Assembly (NCBI GenBank): GCA_014529385.2
Contig: CM043942.1
Span: forward strand, 30,406,969-30,470,968
Direction: 5' to 3'
DNA: 64,000 nucleotides
DNA from: Adiantum capillus-veneris
Taxonomy: Eukaryota; Streptophyta; Polypodiopsida; Polypodiales; Pteridaceae
Part shown: piece after piece, positions 11,168 through 22,800 of the stretch
Layout: the number at the start of each line of letters is the position of its first letter
How positions within the stretch are numbered: position 1 is the stretch's first letter
Program-made: the position numbers and the translations under genes
The notes under the pieces: model-generated
What the model was told of the DNA's origin: nothing
Seen by the model: the letters and a program-made list of their open reading frames with translations, nothing else
Database searches by the model: none

Positions 11168-11563
11168 TCAAAGTAAGTGGAGGTTGGAGAGCTCGATCGA
11201 TAGCTCTAAGGCTAAACCGCCATCCTCATCATCAAGGTAGGTGTAATCCTCTTCGGTAAGACCATGTGTCTTGTCTGTCCAATCACCATTATTGTGCTTG
11301 TCCTCTTCCATGCAGAATAGTATTAGGAATGTCACGAGGCGTGCATACTCAGCCTGGGCAAAAGGGTAAACTTGGGCAATTGGGCGAACTTCCTCGATAG
11401 AATAGGGATCCGTCGTAGTCAAGAGGTGGACGAACCACTCTAACTCCTCAACATTTCTCTCACAAGCGAGTGTTTTAACCGAATCCCATTTAGAGGAAAT
11501 ATGAGGATAACATAAATGCATTACTTGGGACAAATAAAAAGAATATTCGTAAGAATCAGCCAT
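11168..11563 (-). CDS. E1 small acidic 3' ORF (conserved with E2)
   Basis: This frame of about 131 codons starts MADSYEYS and has no stop. I recognise no known domain, signal peptide or membrane segment. Its counterpart in E2 (57513-57935) shares the blocks TLACERN, LLTT-DPY, PIAQ-YPF, RLVTFL and YLDDED-GLAL. It is acidic near the C-terminus. Both copies are open although the rest of each element is damaged, which suggests the protein mattered until recently. The chosen ATG lies two bases after a candidate splice acceptor, in the same position in both elements. Its place between pol and the 3' LTR is where Athila-type elements keep an env-like ORF, but nothing here looks like an envelope protein. 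Confidence 0.7.
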   Translation of the reverse strand: MADSYEYSFYLSQVMHLCYPHISSKWDSVKTLACERNVEELEWFVHLLTTTDPYSIEEVRPIAQVYPFAQAEYARLVTFLILFCMEEDKHNNGDWTDKTHGLTEEDYTYLDDEDGGLALELSIELSNLHLL

Positions 11564-11591
11564 ATCTATGAACACAAATAGAGGTGGTTAG
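11564..11591 (-). promoter_or_regulatory. E1 candidate branch point and 3' splice acceptor
   Basis: On the sense strand CTAAC (11587-11591) is followed by a pyrimidine-rich stretch and AG (11566-11567), then AT and the ATG of the small ORF. The same order and nearly the same sequence occur before the E2 copy. This suggests expression from a spliced subgenomic RNA; it is inference. Confidence 0.45.
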
Positions 11592-11859
11592 GTGTTTGAT
11601 GACATAGGTTTATGTTTCAGTGTACCTGATGTGACATGTGTAGGTTTGGGTCAATGATTTTGACTAGTATTGTGCACACTCTTCTGCTAATTGCTCTTGC
11701 TCTTTACTATTTTTTTAATTTTATTTTTTAAACTAGGGTGGTTAGTTACTATATATCTATATATATACAATCCCTAAAATTGAAAAGCTCAAGGGTCACG
11801 GAAAGAAGGGTAAGAGGGAAATAATTCAATAGGCTGATGTGAATGAAGACTCCCCCCTT

Positions 11860-12960
11860 TTTTGGGTAGATCATACTTTCAAAGGATGTCATCACCTTTT
11901 GGAACCAATTATTCCAATTGGTAATAGGTGAGGATTTTAGCCAATAATTCTCTATTACCTTGGGTGCCTCATCGAGTTGCAAGGGTGGTAAGGTACTCTC
12001 CTATGAACGAACTTGAAGTAGTGCATCAGGTAATAATTGAGCAATGGGAGGTGTCAAATCTTTTGTAGCTTCATGGAGGCTGCCTATGGTAGGTGGAGGT
12101 TGTGTAGAAGCTTTTACCTCTATGGATGCAGTACATGAGGAGCTAGAAGCTTCATGGAACTCCCCCTTTTTTGAGCTAAGCCGAACAGATTGGTTTTGCC
12201 TTGGAACCCAAACTAGCTATAGAATTGGTGTGCAACATTCTGTGATCTTTCCCTTCGGTCTTCCATCGGCTATGGAATCACAAGGTTTGACTCACATGGT
12301 TTTGTAGTGGATAGGGAAGGACACGATTTACGTTTAGGTACCCAAATTCGATCATTTCCATCATAGTAGCCTTGGGCTTCTAATAGTTGTTTGGTAATCC
12401 AACATGATTTGGTTTTCACCTTCTTAACCTGAGTGGATGCCTTCCTTTGTGAATTAACTTGAGCCATAGGGGGGTCCGATAACAATACCTTAGGGACCCA
12501 CTGATATGTACCCTTGGTCAAATCACGTGGAGCCTTTGATGTAGCACTGTCTCTCATAGCCATGGAAGTTGAAGCTTTATAGGGTTGTGATACTAGCAAG
12601 GATGTTGTGACTTTTTGGTTTGGCAATATTTTGTTGTTTTCTGTGTTATGAAGAGGTGAGATTTCAGGTGTTATTCCTTGAGCCGTAGGGCTATGAGTTG
12701 GTTTCTGCATAATGATACTCCCGGTGTCCCAATTGATAGTACCAACATGCATGGGACCAAAAAGCTTTCAACCACGGTTCCATTGTCATAAATAACAGGA
12801 GTGTGTAGGATTCCAAAAACAGTGGTCTTCTTCGTATTGACACCCTTGACTTGGATGGTGCTTGTGGCTGGGGTGGTTTTCCTAGTTGACCAAACTCCAT
12901 AGGATAACAAACTATGTTGAGCTCTTGTATCCAATAATGCGTTATATACTACTCTCCCAT
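11860..12960 (-). pseudogene. E1 second protease (PR2) remnant and W-x-P-K tail
   Basis: The sense strand begins with ALLDTRAQHSLLSYGVW near 12930. This is a retropepsin active-site block in which the invariant Gly of DTGA is Arg. KGVNTKKTTVFGILHTPVIY and, after a frameshift, GTINWDTGS follow; these match the flap and last strands of E2's copy, with the LGRTWM part missing. The tail has short Trp-Lys motifs (TYQWVPKVLL, RIWVPKRK) separated by low-complexity Ser/Thr/Pro sequence. It ends near 11870 with ENYW-KSSPITNWNNWFQ, conserved in E2. The domain lies after integrase, not before RT, which is unusual for a retropepsin. Broken. Confidence 0.7.
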
Positions 12961-12973
12961 AGTGGGAGGCTAT

Positions 12974-13366
12974 TTAGTTCAATTGGATATTGTAGAGGTG
13001 GCTCAGATTCCTATGAATCATCATCAGTGTCTTCTCAAAAAACGCTTCGGTGATTCCCAGATTAGCCTCTCGTTGGCGTCTGAGACGTTGTTGTCTTTCT
13101 CGAGCCTCAACTCTTGCTTGGATCTTTTTAAGCTCTGCCTGTTCTTTGGCTGCTTTCTTTTGATGGTTGGCTTGTAACTCTTCGTGGCTTAGAGGATCAT
13201 AGCACCTTTTGAATTTACTCCCATTGAGGAATCCAATGGTTTCAACTCCATCTAGAGTCTCCACACAAATGGTACCTGGGTAATTTCACACACTCGATAT
13301 GGTCCTTTTCCCGTATATTTCAACTTTCTCTTTTCGTTACGCACTCCATACATAAGGACTTTATCA
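12974..13366 (-). pseudogene. E1 integrase C-terminal domain and charged coiled-coil linker
   Basis: The sense strand of about 13366-13270 reads KLKYTGKGPYRVCEI, which matches the GPY motif of gypsy integrase C-terminal domains. VETLDGVETIGFLNGSKFKR follows after a frame change. A highly charged run with EELQANHQKKAAKEQAELKK and ARERQQRLRRQREA looks like a coiled coil linking integrase to PR2; N has a similar charged linker. Immediately upstream the sequence matches the segment that precedes RT in E2 (ACD at the junction near 13366). So RT, RNase H and the integrase core were deleted. Confidence 0.7.
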
Positions 13367-13685
13367 CATGCCCCTATATAATTAAGCCATTTTGCGGTAG
13401 ATTTCTTTTCATTTATTCTAGCACGCACATTTTCTCGATATCATCGCCTCTTATATCTCTTACTCTTGTCTAATTTTTTATTACGGCCGATCTCTAGTGA
13501 AGAGTCACTAGATGAATCGCTACTTGTGTCTTCTGCTCCCTTGGATAGATTGTCATCTAGGGTACCACTGGGCCCTTAATGGTTTGTCCCCACATTTGCA
13601 ATAAGATTTAACTTAGATTCTTCGTCCTTAGAGTCAATTTCAATTGATGATTTTGACCCCAAATTGTGTGGGCTATAGTCTTGTG
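13367..13685 (-). pseudogene. E1 linker between PR1 and the missing RT
   Basis: In the sense direction this continues the frame interrupted by C1. NVRARIN-KKSTAKWLNYIG matches NVRARINKERSTAEWLNYLG in E2 (about 54610-54665), preceded by an acidic, Ser-rich stretch. An in-frame stop lies in the KRYKRR-YRENVRAR block. Confidence 0.65.
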
Positions 13686-13690
13686 AGACG

Positions 13691-14463
13691 TGTTAAGTAT
13701 GGAGCCTGATTTACCCTTGTAATTTTCTGTGGTAAAAGTGCACATTTGTAAGGCCCCCATTATGAGGAGAAGCCATCGTGCGTGAAGGAAAATCACTCAC
13801 CGGAAACCAAAATTTTTACGGACAAGAATCAGGGGCAACTTTAGAGGCCTCGGGGGCGGAGGCCCCCGAGACTTTTTTTTCCGCCGGAATATTCCTTTTC
13901 GTCGGAATATTATGGTTGGACAGCGGCCGGAAAGTGGTCGAAAAACAACCAGTCGGTTGGCCGGTGGCCGGTAGTCAATGGCTGATGGCCGGTGGTCGGA
14001 AGTCAATGGCCGGTGGCCGAATTCAAAAGCGGACTTGTCTTCTCAAGGGCGGCCACACATGGGCGGATTGGAGGGTCCGATTTGGACTTATTCGCACAAG
14101 GGCGGCTACACATGGCTGTCTCTCATAAGAGAGGGCAGCCCTTTTGGCTTATAAAAGGAGGCCATTTCTACACACATTTCATAGTGTGAAGTTGATGCAA
14201 CAAGGTGAGTGTGAGGTGGTGAGAGTGAAGCAAGGCGGGAGCTCCATTAAGGGTATAATCCCTTTGTAAACTACTTCTTGTTTTGAAGTACTAAAGCCAT
14301 TGAGTGGCTGCTTTCCCGTGGACGTAGCCCACATCGGGTGAACCACGTATATCGTGTGTACTCTCTCTCTCTCTCTACTCTATAATCTTGTGTATGTAAA
14401 TCTGTCTCTCTCCATTAAGTAATCTACTCAATTATCTATTTAGCTACGTCTTATTTCCTAACA
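13691..14463 (+). repeat. C1 5' LTR
   Basis: It begins TGTTAAGTATGG and ends TTTCCTAACA. A TATAAAAG box is at 14150-14157. It holds several near-repeats of GGCCGGTGG/GGTCGGAAGTCAATGG at about 13955-14030 and a CT-rich tract near 14360. Short frames inside it recur in the 3' LTR and are not genes. Confidence 0.95.
14150..14157 (+). promoter_or_regulatory. C1 TATA box
   Basis: TATAAAAG in the 5' LTR follows a GC-rich U3; the same box is at 18924-18930 in the 3' LTR. Confidence 0.7.
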
Positions 14464-14465
14464 AC

Positions 14466-14477
14466 TGGTATAAGAGC
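14466..14477 (+). promoter_or_regulatory. C1 primer binding site
   Basis: TGGTATAAGAGC follows the 5' LTR after two bases and matches the initiator tRNA-Met primer site TGGTATCAGAGC with one change. Confidence 0.85.
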
Positions 14478-14536
14478 AAGGTTTGCTCGTAGCTAAATTA
14501 TCTCAAGGAAAGGATTCCTTGAATTGAGTGGGAGTT

Positions 14537-17500
14537 ATGGCGGAGGAAGGGAAGCTCAAGATTGAAAAGTTCAACGGCAAAAACTACCAACATTGGAAGA
14601 TGCAGATTGAAGACTATCTCTACCAGAAGGACCTCTATTTGCCACTAGGCGGTCTTGCGAAGAAGCACGCAACAATGGTAGATGAAGCATGGATTGTCCT
14701 TGATCGAAAGGCACTGGGAACAATCCAGTTAAGCTTGGCGTCAACGGTGGCCTTCAATGTTTCGGAGATGAAGACCACGGAGGACTTGATGAAGTCACTT
14801 GACGACTTCTACGAGAAACCATCGGCATCCAATAAGGTATTTCTTATGAAGCGCTTGTTCAATCTAAAGATGGCAGAGAATGGTTCAGTTGAAGAACACC
14901 TAAATGACTTTAACACAAACATAAGTCAACTTCGATCAGTGAAAATCAATTTCGATGACGGAGTGCGAGCCCTCCTTATACTATCATCTCTACCGGATAG
15001 TTGGGACAGCCTTGTGATGGCTGTAAGTAATTCTATCTCTGGCACAAATACTCTTAAGTTTGATGATGTTGTGGGTGTTCTCCTAAGCGAGGAAATACAA
15101 AGGAGAAGCACAGGAGAATCATCAAGTGCTGCATTGTCAGTGGAAACAAGAGGAAGGCCTAAGGAGAGGTTCAAAAGCCAAAAGGGTCGTGATCGCTCAA
15201 GACGGAGCAAGTAACGAACAAAGTCAGTTCTTGAATGTTGGAACTGCGGCAAGAAGGGCCACGTCAAGAAGGATTGCTGGTCCAAGAAGAAGAAGGAGAC
15301 AGAGTCTCAAGACAACAAGCCAACATCGGAGGCCAATGTGGCAGGTAAAGTAGAGCAAGATGCTCTAATTCTCTCATTAGACAATGTGTCTAATTCCTGG
15401 ATAGTAGATTCCGGGGCTTCATTCCATGCGACACCACACAAGCAACATTTCCAAGACTACACCAAAGGTAATTTTGGGTATGTGTACTTGGGAGATGAAG
15501 CTTGTGAGATTGTCGGCAAAGGTACAGTTTCTGTCAAAACTGCTAACGGAAATGAATGGAAGCTTAAAGATGTTAGGCATGTTCCTTCTCTTCGAAAAAA
15601 TTTAATCTCCACAGGACAATTGGACGATGAAGGTCACAACATTGCATTTGGAAATAAACGGTGGAAGATCTCAAAGGGATCTTTGGTGGTTGCCAAGGGA
15701 GAAAAGGTCGGTACACTTTACTTGTGTACTGTTAGCACGCAACCTTCAGCTTGTGCAACAACTACAGAAGTTGATAGTGCAGTGTGGCACTATCGACTTG
15801 GGCATATGAGTGCCAAAGGAATGCAAATCCTTCAAACAAAGAAGCTTCTACCAGGTTTGAAAGAAGTGGACTTAGAGTTCTGTGAAGATTGTGTTTATGG
15901 TAAACAAAAGAGGGTAAAATTTTAAAAATCAGGAAATGAAAGAAAAAAAAAACTTGAGTTGGTTCATTATGATGTTTGGGGTCCTGCAAGTACACCATCA
16001 CTTGGTGGCTCATTATACTATGTAACATTCATAGATGATGCGACTAGAAAAACATGGGTTTATGTCATGAAGAATAAATCCGATGTATTTTCCATATTTC
16101 AAAGGTGGAAAGCCTTTGTGGAGAATGAAACACGTACCAAGGTTAAATGCCTCAGATCCAACAATGGAGACGAATATTGCAGCCAAGCTTTTGAAAGCGT
16201 TTGTGCTAGCAATGGCATTCGGAGGCAAAGGACAACCCCAAGGACACCTCAACAAAATGGGATTTCGAAAAGGATGAACATGACAATCATGGAACGAGCA
16301 CGAAGCATGCGGCTACATGCAAGCCTACCGCTTGAGCTTTGGGCGGAAGCTGTAAGTACGTCTGTGTACTTGATCAATCGGTCACCCTCAACGGCGTTGG
16401 ATGGAGGAGTTCCAGAAGAGGCATGGACAGGTAAACCGGTGAATTATGCATTTCTCAAAGTGTTTGGGTGTGAGGCTTTCATGCACATAGATAGAAGCCT
16501 AAGATCAAAGCTAGATGCAAAGTCCAAAAAGTGTTTCTTCATTGGCTATGGAGAAGGAGACTTTGGGTATCGCCTATGGAATCCCGAAGATGGTAAAATC
16601 TTAAGGAGTAGGGATGTAATTTTTAATGAACAAAATATGTACAAAGATTACTTGGAAAGAAAACAAACAAAAGAAACAGGTGATGAGTACATGGAGCTTG
16701 AGGACGGTGAAGACTCAAGGACTGCAAACGGTGACAATGTGCAACAACGTCAACCAAATGAGGAGCCTCAACCTATTCCCCGAAGATCTACAAGAGCAAG
16801 TAGACCTCCAGAAAGGTTTGTTCCTTCCTTCAACCATCTCTTGATCTCAGATTCTGGAGAGCCGGAATCATATGAAGAAGCTATGCAACATGAATCCAAA
16901 GAAGAATGGACGAAGAGCATGCAAGTGGAGATGGACTCACTACATCGCAACCAAACATGGGAGTTGGTTGAGTTGCCTAAAGGTAAGCGGGCACTTCAAA
17001 ACAAATGGGTGTACAAGCTAAAGGAAGAAGAAGGTGGGAAGAAAAGGTACAAGTCTAGGCTTGTGGTAAAAGGGTTTTCTCAAAAGAAAGGTATTGACTT
17101 CAATGAAATATTTTCTCCTGTTGTAAAAATGAACTCAATTGGGCTTGTCTTAAGCCTTGTGGCTGCTCATGATCTAAATCTCGAGCAAATGGATGTAAAT
17201 ACGGCATTCCCTCACGGTGACTTAGAGGAGGAAATCTACATGCTTCAACCAAAGGGGTATGAAGTAAAAGGTAAGGAGAAAATGGTTTGCAGATTAAAGA
17301 AGAGCTTGTATGGTTTAAAGCAAGCATCAAGACAATGGTACTTGAAGTTTGATCGATGGATGTTGGATCATGGATTCACAAGATGCAACTCCGATCACTG
17401 CGTCTACACGAAGAATTTGGGAGATGGGAAATTCATCATCCTAATGTTGTATGTTGATGACATGTTGATTGCAAGTGCTAACATGCAAGACATCAAAGAC

Positions 17501-18478
17501 CTAAAAGAGGAGCTGTCTAAATCTTTTTCAATGAAAGATTTAGGTGCTACAAAGAGGATACTTGGTATGAAAATATCAAGGGACAGGACGAAGAAGACAA
17601 TAAAGCTATCTCAAGAAGATTACATCAAGAAGGTACTAGAAAGGTTTGCAATGCAAAATGCAAAACCAGTTTCTACACCTTTGGCTGGTCATTTTAAACT
17701 AACGAAGGATATGTGTCCAAAGACACAAGAGGAGATAGACTATATGTCTAAAGTTCCATATGCTGCAGCGGTAGGTTCTCTAATGTATGCTATGGTCTGG
17801 ACAAGGCCAGACATTGCACATGCAGTGGGAGTTGTGAGTAGGTTCATGGACAACCCAAGTAAAGAGCATTGGCAAGCTGTGAAGTGGATACTTAGGTATC
17901 TAAAAGGGACAACAACAAATGCTTTGTATTTTGGAGGAACTGATATCTTTCTAGAAGGGTATGCTGATGCAGATATGGCAGATGACAAAGATACTCGAAG
18001 GAGCACTACTGGCTATGTGTTCACGGTTGGAGGCACAGCAGTAAGCTGGGCTTCAAAGCTGCAGAAAGTGGTTTCACTTTCTACCACGGAAGCAGAGTAT
18101 GTAGCAATGACGGAGGCAAGCAAAGAAATTCTGTGGCTTCACAGATTCTTAGAAGAGCTTGGATTCAAACAAGACAATTGTGTCTTGTACAGAGATAGCC
18201 AAAGCGCTATCCATCTTGCGAAGAACTCGGCCTTTCATTCAAGGACAAAGCACATTGAGGTGAGATATCACTTCATACGCACTCTTTTGGAAGAGGGACA
18301 ACTAAAGCTAGGAAAGGTGCATACAAGTGAAAATCCTGCAGACATGTTTACAAAGGTGGTCAACAAGGAGAAGTTGAGCTTTTGCTCATCTTCAATCGGC
18401 ATTCAAGGATACGAAGCCAGAATGGAAAGCAATCACAGGTTTTGTTTGGAGATTAGTCTCCAAGTGGGAGATTGTTAA
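14537..18478 (+). pseudogene. C1 copia gag-pol polyprotein, disrupted
   Basis: One frame runs from MAEEGKLKIEKFNGKNY to a stop that overlaps the 3' LTR start. The order is copia gag (about 14540-15200), CCHC knuckle CWNCGKKGHVKKDC (about 15237-15278), protease with IVDSGASFHATPH (about 15400), GAG-pre-integrase and integrase, RT with YVDDMLIAS (about 17450), and RNase H with YRDSQSAIHLAKN. Stops lie at 15212-15214, before the knuckle, and 15923-15925, at the start of integrase. The second catalytic Asp of integrase is Asn (RSNNGDEY where the family has RSDNGGEY), and the third motif reads ISKRMNM in place of VAERMNR, so the Glu is Lys. RT and RNase H are otherwise intact for about 840 codons. 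This copy cannot transpose alone. Confidence 0.93.
18461..18472 (+). promoter_or_regulatory. C1 polypurine tract
   Basis: CAAGTGGGAGAT lies directly before the 3' LTR and overlaps the end of the pol frame, a usual arrangement in this copia group. Confidence 0.75.
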
Positions 18479-19237
18479 GTATGGAGCCTGATTTACCCTT
18501 GTAATTTTCTGTGTTAAAAGCGCACATTTGTAAGGCCCCCATTATGAGGAGAAGCCATCGTGCGTGAAGGAAAATCACTCACCGGAAACCAAAATTTTCA
18601 CGGACAAGAATCAGGGGCAACTTTAGAGGCCTCGGGGGCGGAGGCCCCTGATACTTTTTTTTTGCCGGAATATTCCTTTTCGTCGGAATATTATGGCCGG
18701 CCGGCGGCCGGAAAGTGGTCGGAAAACAACCGGTCGGTTGGCCGGTAGTCAATGGCCGATGGCCGGTGGTCGGAAGTCAATGGTTGGTGGCCGAATTCAA
18801 AAGCGGACTTGTCTTCTCAAAGGCGGCCACACATGGGCAGATTGGAGGGTCCGATTTGGACTTATTCGCACAAGGGCGGCTACACATGGCTGTCTCTCAT
18901 AAGAGAGGGCAGCCCTTTTGGCTTATAAAAGGAGGCCATTTCTACACACATTTCATAGTGTGAAGTTGATGCAACAAGGTGAGTGTGAGGTGGTGAGAGT
19001 GAAGCAAGGCGGGAGCTCCATTAAGGGTATAATCCCTTTGTAAACTACTTCTTGTTTTGAAGTACTAAAGCCATTGAGTGGCTCCTTTCCCGTGGACGTA
19101 GCCCACATTGGGTGAACCACGTATATCGTGTGTTCTCTCTCTCTCTCTCTACTCTATAATCTCGTGTATGTAAATCTATCTCTCTACATTAAGTAATCTA
19201 CTCAATTATCTATTTAGCTACGTCTTATTTCCTAACA
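18473..19237 (+). repeat. C1 3' LTR
   Basis: It is a near copy of 13691-14463, with scattered substitutions and a few short indels (for example one shortened GGCCGG unit near 18735-18760). It is followed by the AGACG duplication. Confidence 0.95.
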
Positions 19238-19242
19238 AGACG

Positions 19243-19880
19243 ATACTGGTTCCAATGCCAGTCAAATCTTCATCTTGTAGGTCATCAGAAGCTATATACA
19301 TTGCTTCTAGCATATTTAAGGGTACGAGTGGTGGCATTTCATCCTCCTCAAGTGTAACCCAGGTCGTCTCCCTGTTTCCCCAAGTGTCTATGGTTGTTGC
19401 TAAGTGGACCCAATCCACATTGTCCGACTTAGTCATCTCAGGTAGTACATCCATATAAGGAGGATCTTCCCCAACATCAGTGTCCACCTTACATGTGTAA
19501 CAATACTGTAATGGGGCCGAGTGAACTGTGGTGTCAGATCTATGATCAATTATAAACATGTTTCCTAGAGGATGTGCTCGATTAGTTACAAGATCTATTC
19601 GAATAACAAAGTCTTGAAACTGCAAGTAGACATGGTTTTTAGACCAGTCATGCCCTATTTTTGCTTCCCTTATGAAAGGACGTCCTAAGATCATCTCAGA
19701 TACCATAGTGTGCTTGGAGAAATCCATAACAATGAAGGTATTTCTTATTTTATGTCCAAAGACCTTGATCTTGAGATCTTCTAGCATCCAAATAGGTTTA
19801 ACAATAGACCCATTGGCCATCTTTACTACTATGGTTGCGGTCCCAAGGTGAGGTCTCCCATAGTTTCCCAACAATTTTTA
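19243..19880 (-). pseudogene. E1 first protease (PR1), active site deleted
   Basis: The sense frame carries VVKMANGSIVKP, NTFIVMDFSKH, EMILGRPFIREAKIGHDWSK and HVYLQFQDFVIRIDL. These match the retropepsin body and the ILGRPF block of E2 and of plant gypsy proteases. Compared with E2, the bases encoding the catalytic D-x-G-A are missing just upstream of RPHLGTA, and a stop sits at that join (19875-19881 region). An acidic C-terminal extension (YMDVLPEMTKSDNVDWVHLA) is shared with E2. The frame ends at the C1 insertion site. In the intact family this protease would precede RT. Confidence 0.8.
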
Positions 19881-19881
19881 A

Positions 19882-22800
19882 TCACAATGTGGTCGCATTG
19901 GATTCATCGCCCTCAAAGTATTGTCCCAACTTGTTAACATGTATTTCTACAACAGGGTTCTCATCTAGGTTGAGTTGTGGATCTAAGTGTTCCTCCTCTA
20001 TTGGCATCTCCCTAGCTCCATCCATCTGTGCAAATTGTGGTAGCCCGACCTTCAGTTCTCCATTGAGGAAAGCTCGAAGAGCTAAGAATAGCTCGGGGTC
20101 TCCATATAGTTTGGACATGATGGTGGTTCTAACTTTTGAAGCCATGAAATCCATCAATATGGCAATATTTAACGGCACCTTTTGGGCTTCAGTCCCTTGA
20201 CGTGGGGAAGATGGGATCTCCATTTCTTCAACAGGGTCAGGTAGTCCCTCTATAAACATTCTTTCCAACAAGAAGTGAGTACGCCCACTTTCCCATGACT
20301 TTAAGTCACTTTCTTCTTGGATGACACTAGGTATGGCTAGGGGTCTATAGACCTTGTGAGGTTGTTGTTGCATAGGGAACAATGTGTCTGTAATCTAGAT
20401 CTATCTATGTGCTGGTTCTAGATCCCTTTGGGTATCTTCTACCGAACTCCTTAATTGCTTTTGACTCACTCGATCTCTTCTGTAGGGTTTGGATAAGTTC
20501 CTATCTTCTTCTTGGATCTTGGCCATTTTGGCTCATGACGATCTTCTTTGTTGGTTTCTTTCTTAGTGATCGTTTTGGTCTCCATGGTTTCACCTGAATT
20601 AGAATCCTCTTCAGTGTCGTTCATATATACGGGGTCGTCACCAGTCCTTATGTTGGTCTTTGAACTGGGATTTGACTTCACTGCTTTTTGCGATCTCTTC
20701 CTTCGTGTTTTCTTCTTCTTCTTAGATTGGGCTATTGATGCCGTGTCTCTTTATTCAAGAATATAATTTTGTTTTTGGAGCATCGATCGTGTGAGTATAT
20801 TTACTACTGGTACCACAAGTGTACTTTGTGATGGCTCCTCGGTAACCTCAATCAAGTTTAATGGCATGATCTTCGGCGCATTTGGATTATTCGGATATTG
20901 GGCAATCAAATGATCTATGCCACATCGATTACACATGAGTATCGGCATTGTAGACGTGAACGCTTGATTGGTTTGCATTAGTGTGGCATCCTTTTGTAGC
21001 CTAATAGGACATTGACCACACGATGTGGACCTCCACACTCATAGCATTGAAGAGGTGGTCTCTTGGCAGTGTAATTGATATTTTGGCCTCTTGCAGCAAG
21101 AGCAGCTACTTGACAGACATGTTTGACTCATCCCCAATAGTCCTCCATGTAGTATTGTGGACTTCCTTCAAGCGTATCAATTCCATAGGCAATATCAAGG
21201 TCTATATCTTTCTCACAGCCTTCCAAACAAGCAATAGAAAACTCACAACCCACTTGATGCACAGAAGTGATTCTCGGATGTTGTGGTTGTGGTCCTAGCA
21301 CTGGAGGTGGTAAGGGTGTTGTTTGAACAACATTTTGGGCCCTAGGGACCATGTGTTGTGACGTTTATTCAAGAGGTGGGGCCGGCATCAATGCAGGCAC
21401 TCCAGGTGTGTCTATACATGCTAAGGTTGGTCTATTGGGCATCACGTGCTTAAATACTATGCAATCCTTAGCTTGATGATCATACCTCCCACATGCATTG
21501 CAATTCCCATTGAATTTTACTCTAAAAGTAGGACATTCACTGGTACTATGCGGACCATAGCATACTGAGCTCCATTGTTGCTCCCTTCTTGGATACATAT
21601 GATTGTTTTGCGGAGCACGATTGTTTCTAAGACTCTCTTGAATGGCCTTGGTGAGATCTGCTAAATTCATCTCAGATATCTTTGTCTCCTTAGCAATAGG
21701 CTTTAGGGTCATTGGCTGATGCCTCGATGCTTGAGAACTAGTAGATTTAGGCTCAACAGACACTCTTTCTCCTTGAATCATTAAATTATCCTCCAATTGG
21801 ATCGCATTGGTGGTGACTGCTTCCCAAGTGGTGATACCTCTAATGACTAGGCCATTGTAGATATCCTCATGTCGTAATCCCCTAATGAATCTATCAAGCA
21901 ATTGATTATTATTGAAGCACTCATTTGGATTACAACGAGAACTCAAATGATTCAAGCGACTAATAAAGTCTCTCACCGACTCTCCTTCCTCTCGTTGGGC
22001 TTTTTGGAGCTGAGAGGCTACACCCCAAAGCACTCCCTCTTGTATGTATGCCTTCCACCCTTAGGGTTCTATACCAATCCCCAGCCTTCCCACTTAAGGT
22101 TAGGCTTAAAGCATTACTCTTATGCAGGTCATTGTGTTCTCCTAGAGAATCACATATTTGTTCAAACACTTCGATATGCTTTCTCACATCCCCGTCTCCA
22201 CTAAATTTTTGTGCGAGCTTGGCTATTTGTACTGCCTTACTTCTAGGCTCTCTATAAGGCATGTTACACATATTCTCAGCAATAGATCGATCGATGGTTT
22301 GAGCAAATGCTACCAAATATCCTAAATAAGCAGGTATAGTGGCCACAGGTGTAGGCACTCCTGAGATTGCATGTGGAGTAGGTCTTGGCATTCGCCTTGG
22401 CGCATAGGAAGCCCTTGGGTTCCAAGTTTGGTACGGTGTTGTGCCATGTGGTCGCCCAAAGTTCATATGTGTGGCCCTAGGCATAGCAGACGTCAGATGA
22501 CATGGTAATGCTAGCCGGTATGGTCCCGTTGAAATAAGAGCTTGGGTGTTGTGGTTGTGGAGCATAGGTTGTTGAAACAATGGGAGGGGTAGGGGCTACA
22601 TGAGATTGGTACACACTTGTAGGTACTGTTGCAAGCATTGGGCTACAATGTAGCGGTGATTTACTAACAAATGAGGTCCATGGCGTGTTTCTTGGCATGC
22701 CCATCATTAGGGTAGGCATGGTAGCCATGGTGTCATCAAGGGAAAGATGAGCTAGAATTGGAAAGTAAAACTACTACTTGTGGGTTTAGACTGTACCGAA

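Larger units (their letters stand above)
13691..19237 (+). mobile_element. C1: Ty1/copia element (Tork/Tnt1-like), nested in E1
   Basis: A complete copia element with LTRs at 13691-14463 and 18473-19237, initiator tRNA-Met primer site, one long gag-pol frame (with stops) and a polypurine tract. Target duplication AGACG is at 13686-13690 and 19238-19242. The LTRs differ by a few percent by eye. It sits just after the E1 first-protease segment and has its own plus-strand orientation, opposite to E1. Confidence 0.95.

Noticed and set aside
13778-14189. Frames in the C1 LTR repeated at 18560-18963
   Set aside because: LTR sequence duplicated at both ends; the frames differ between copies and have no domain.
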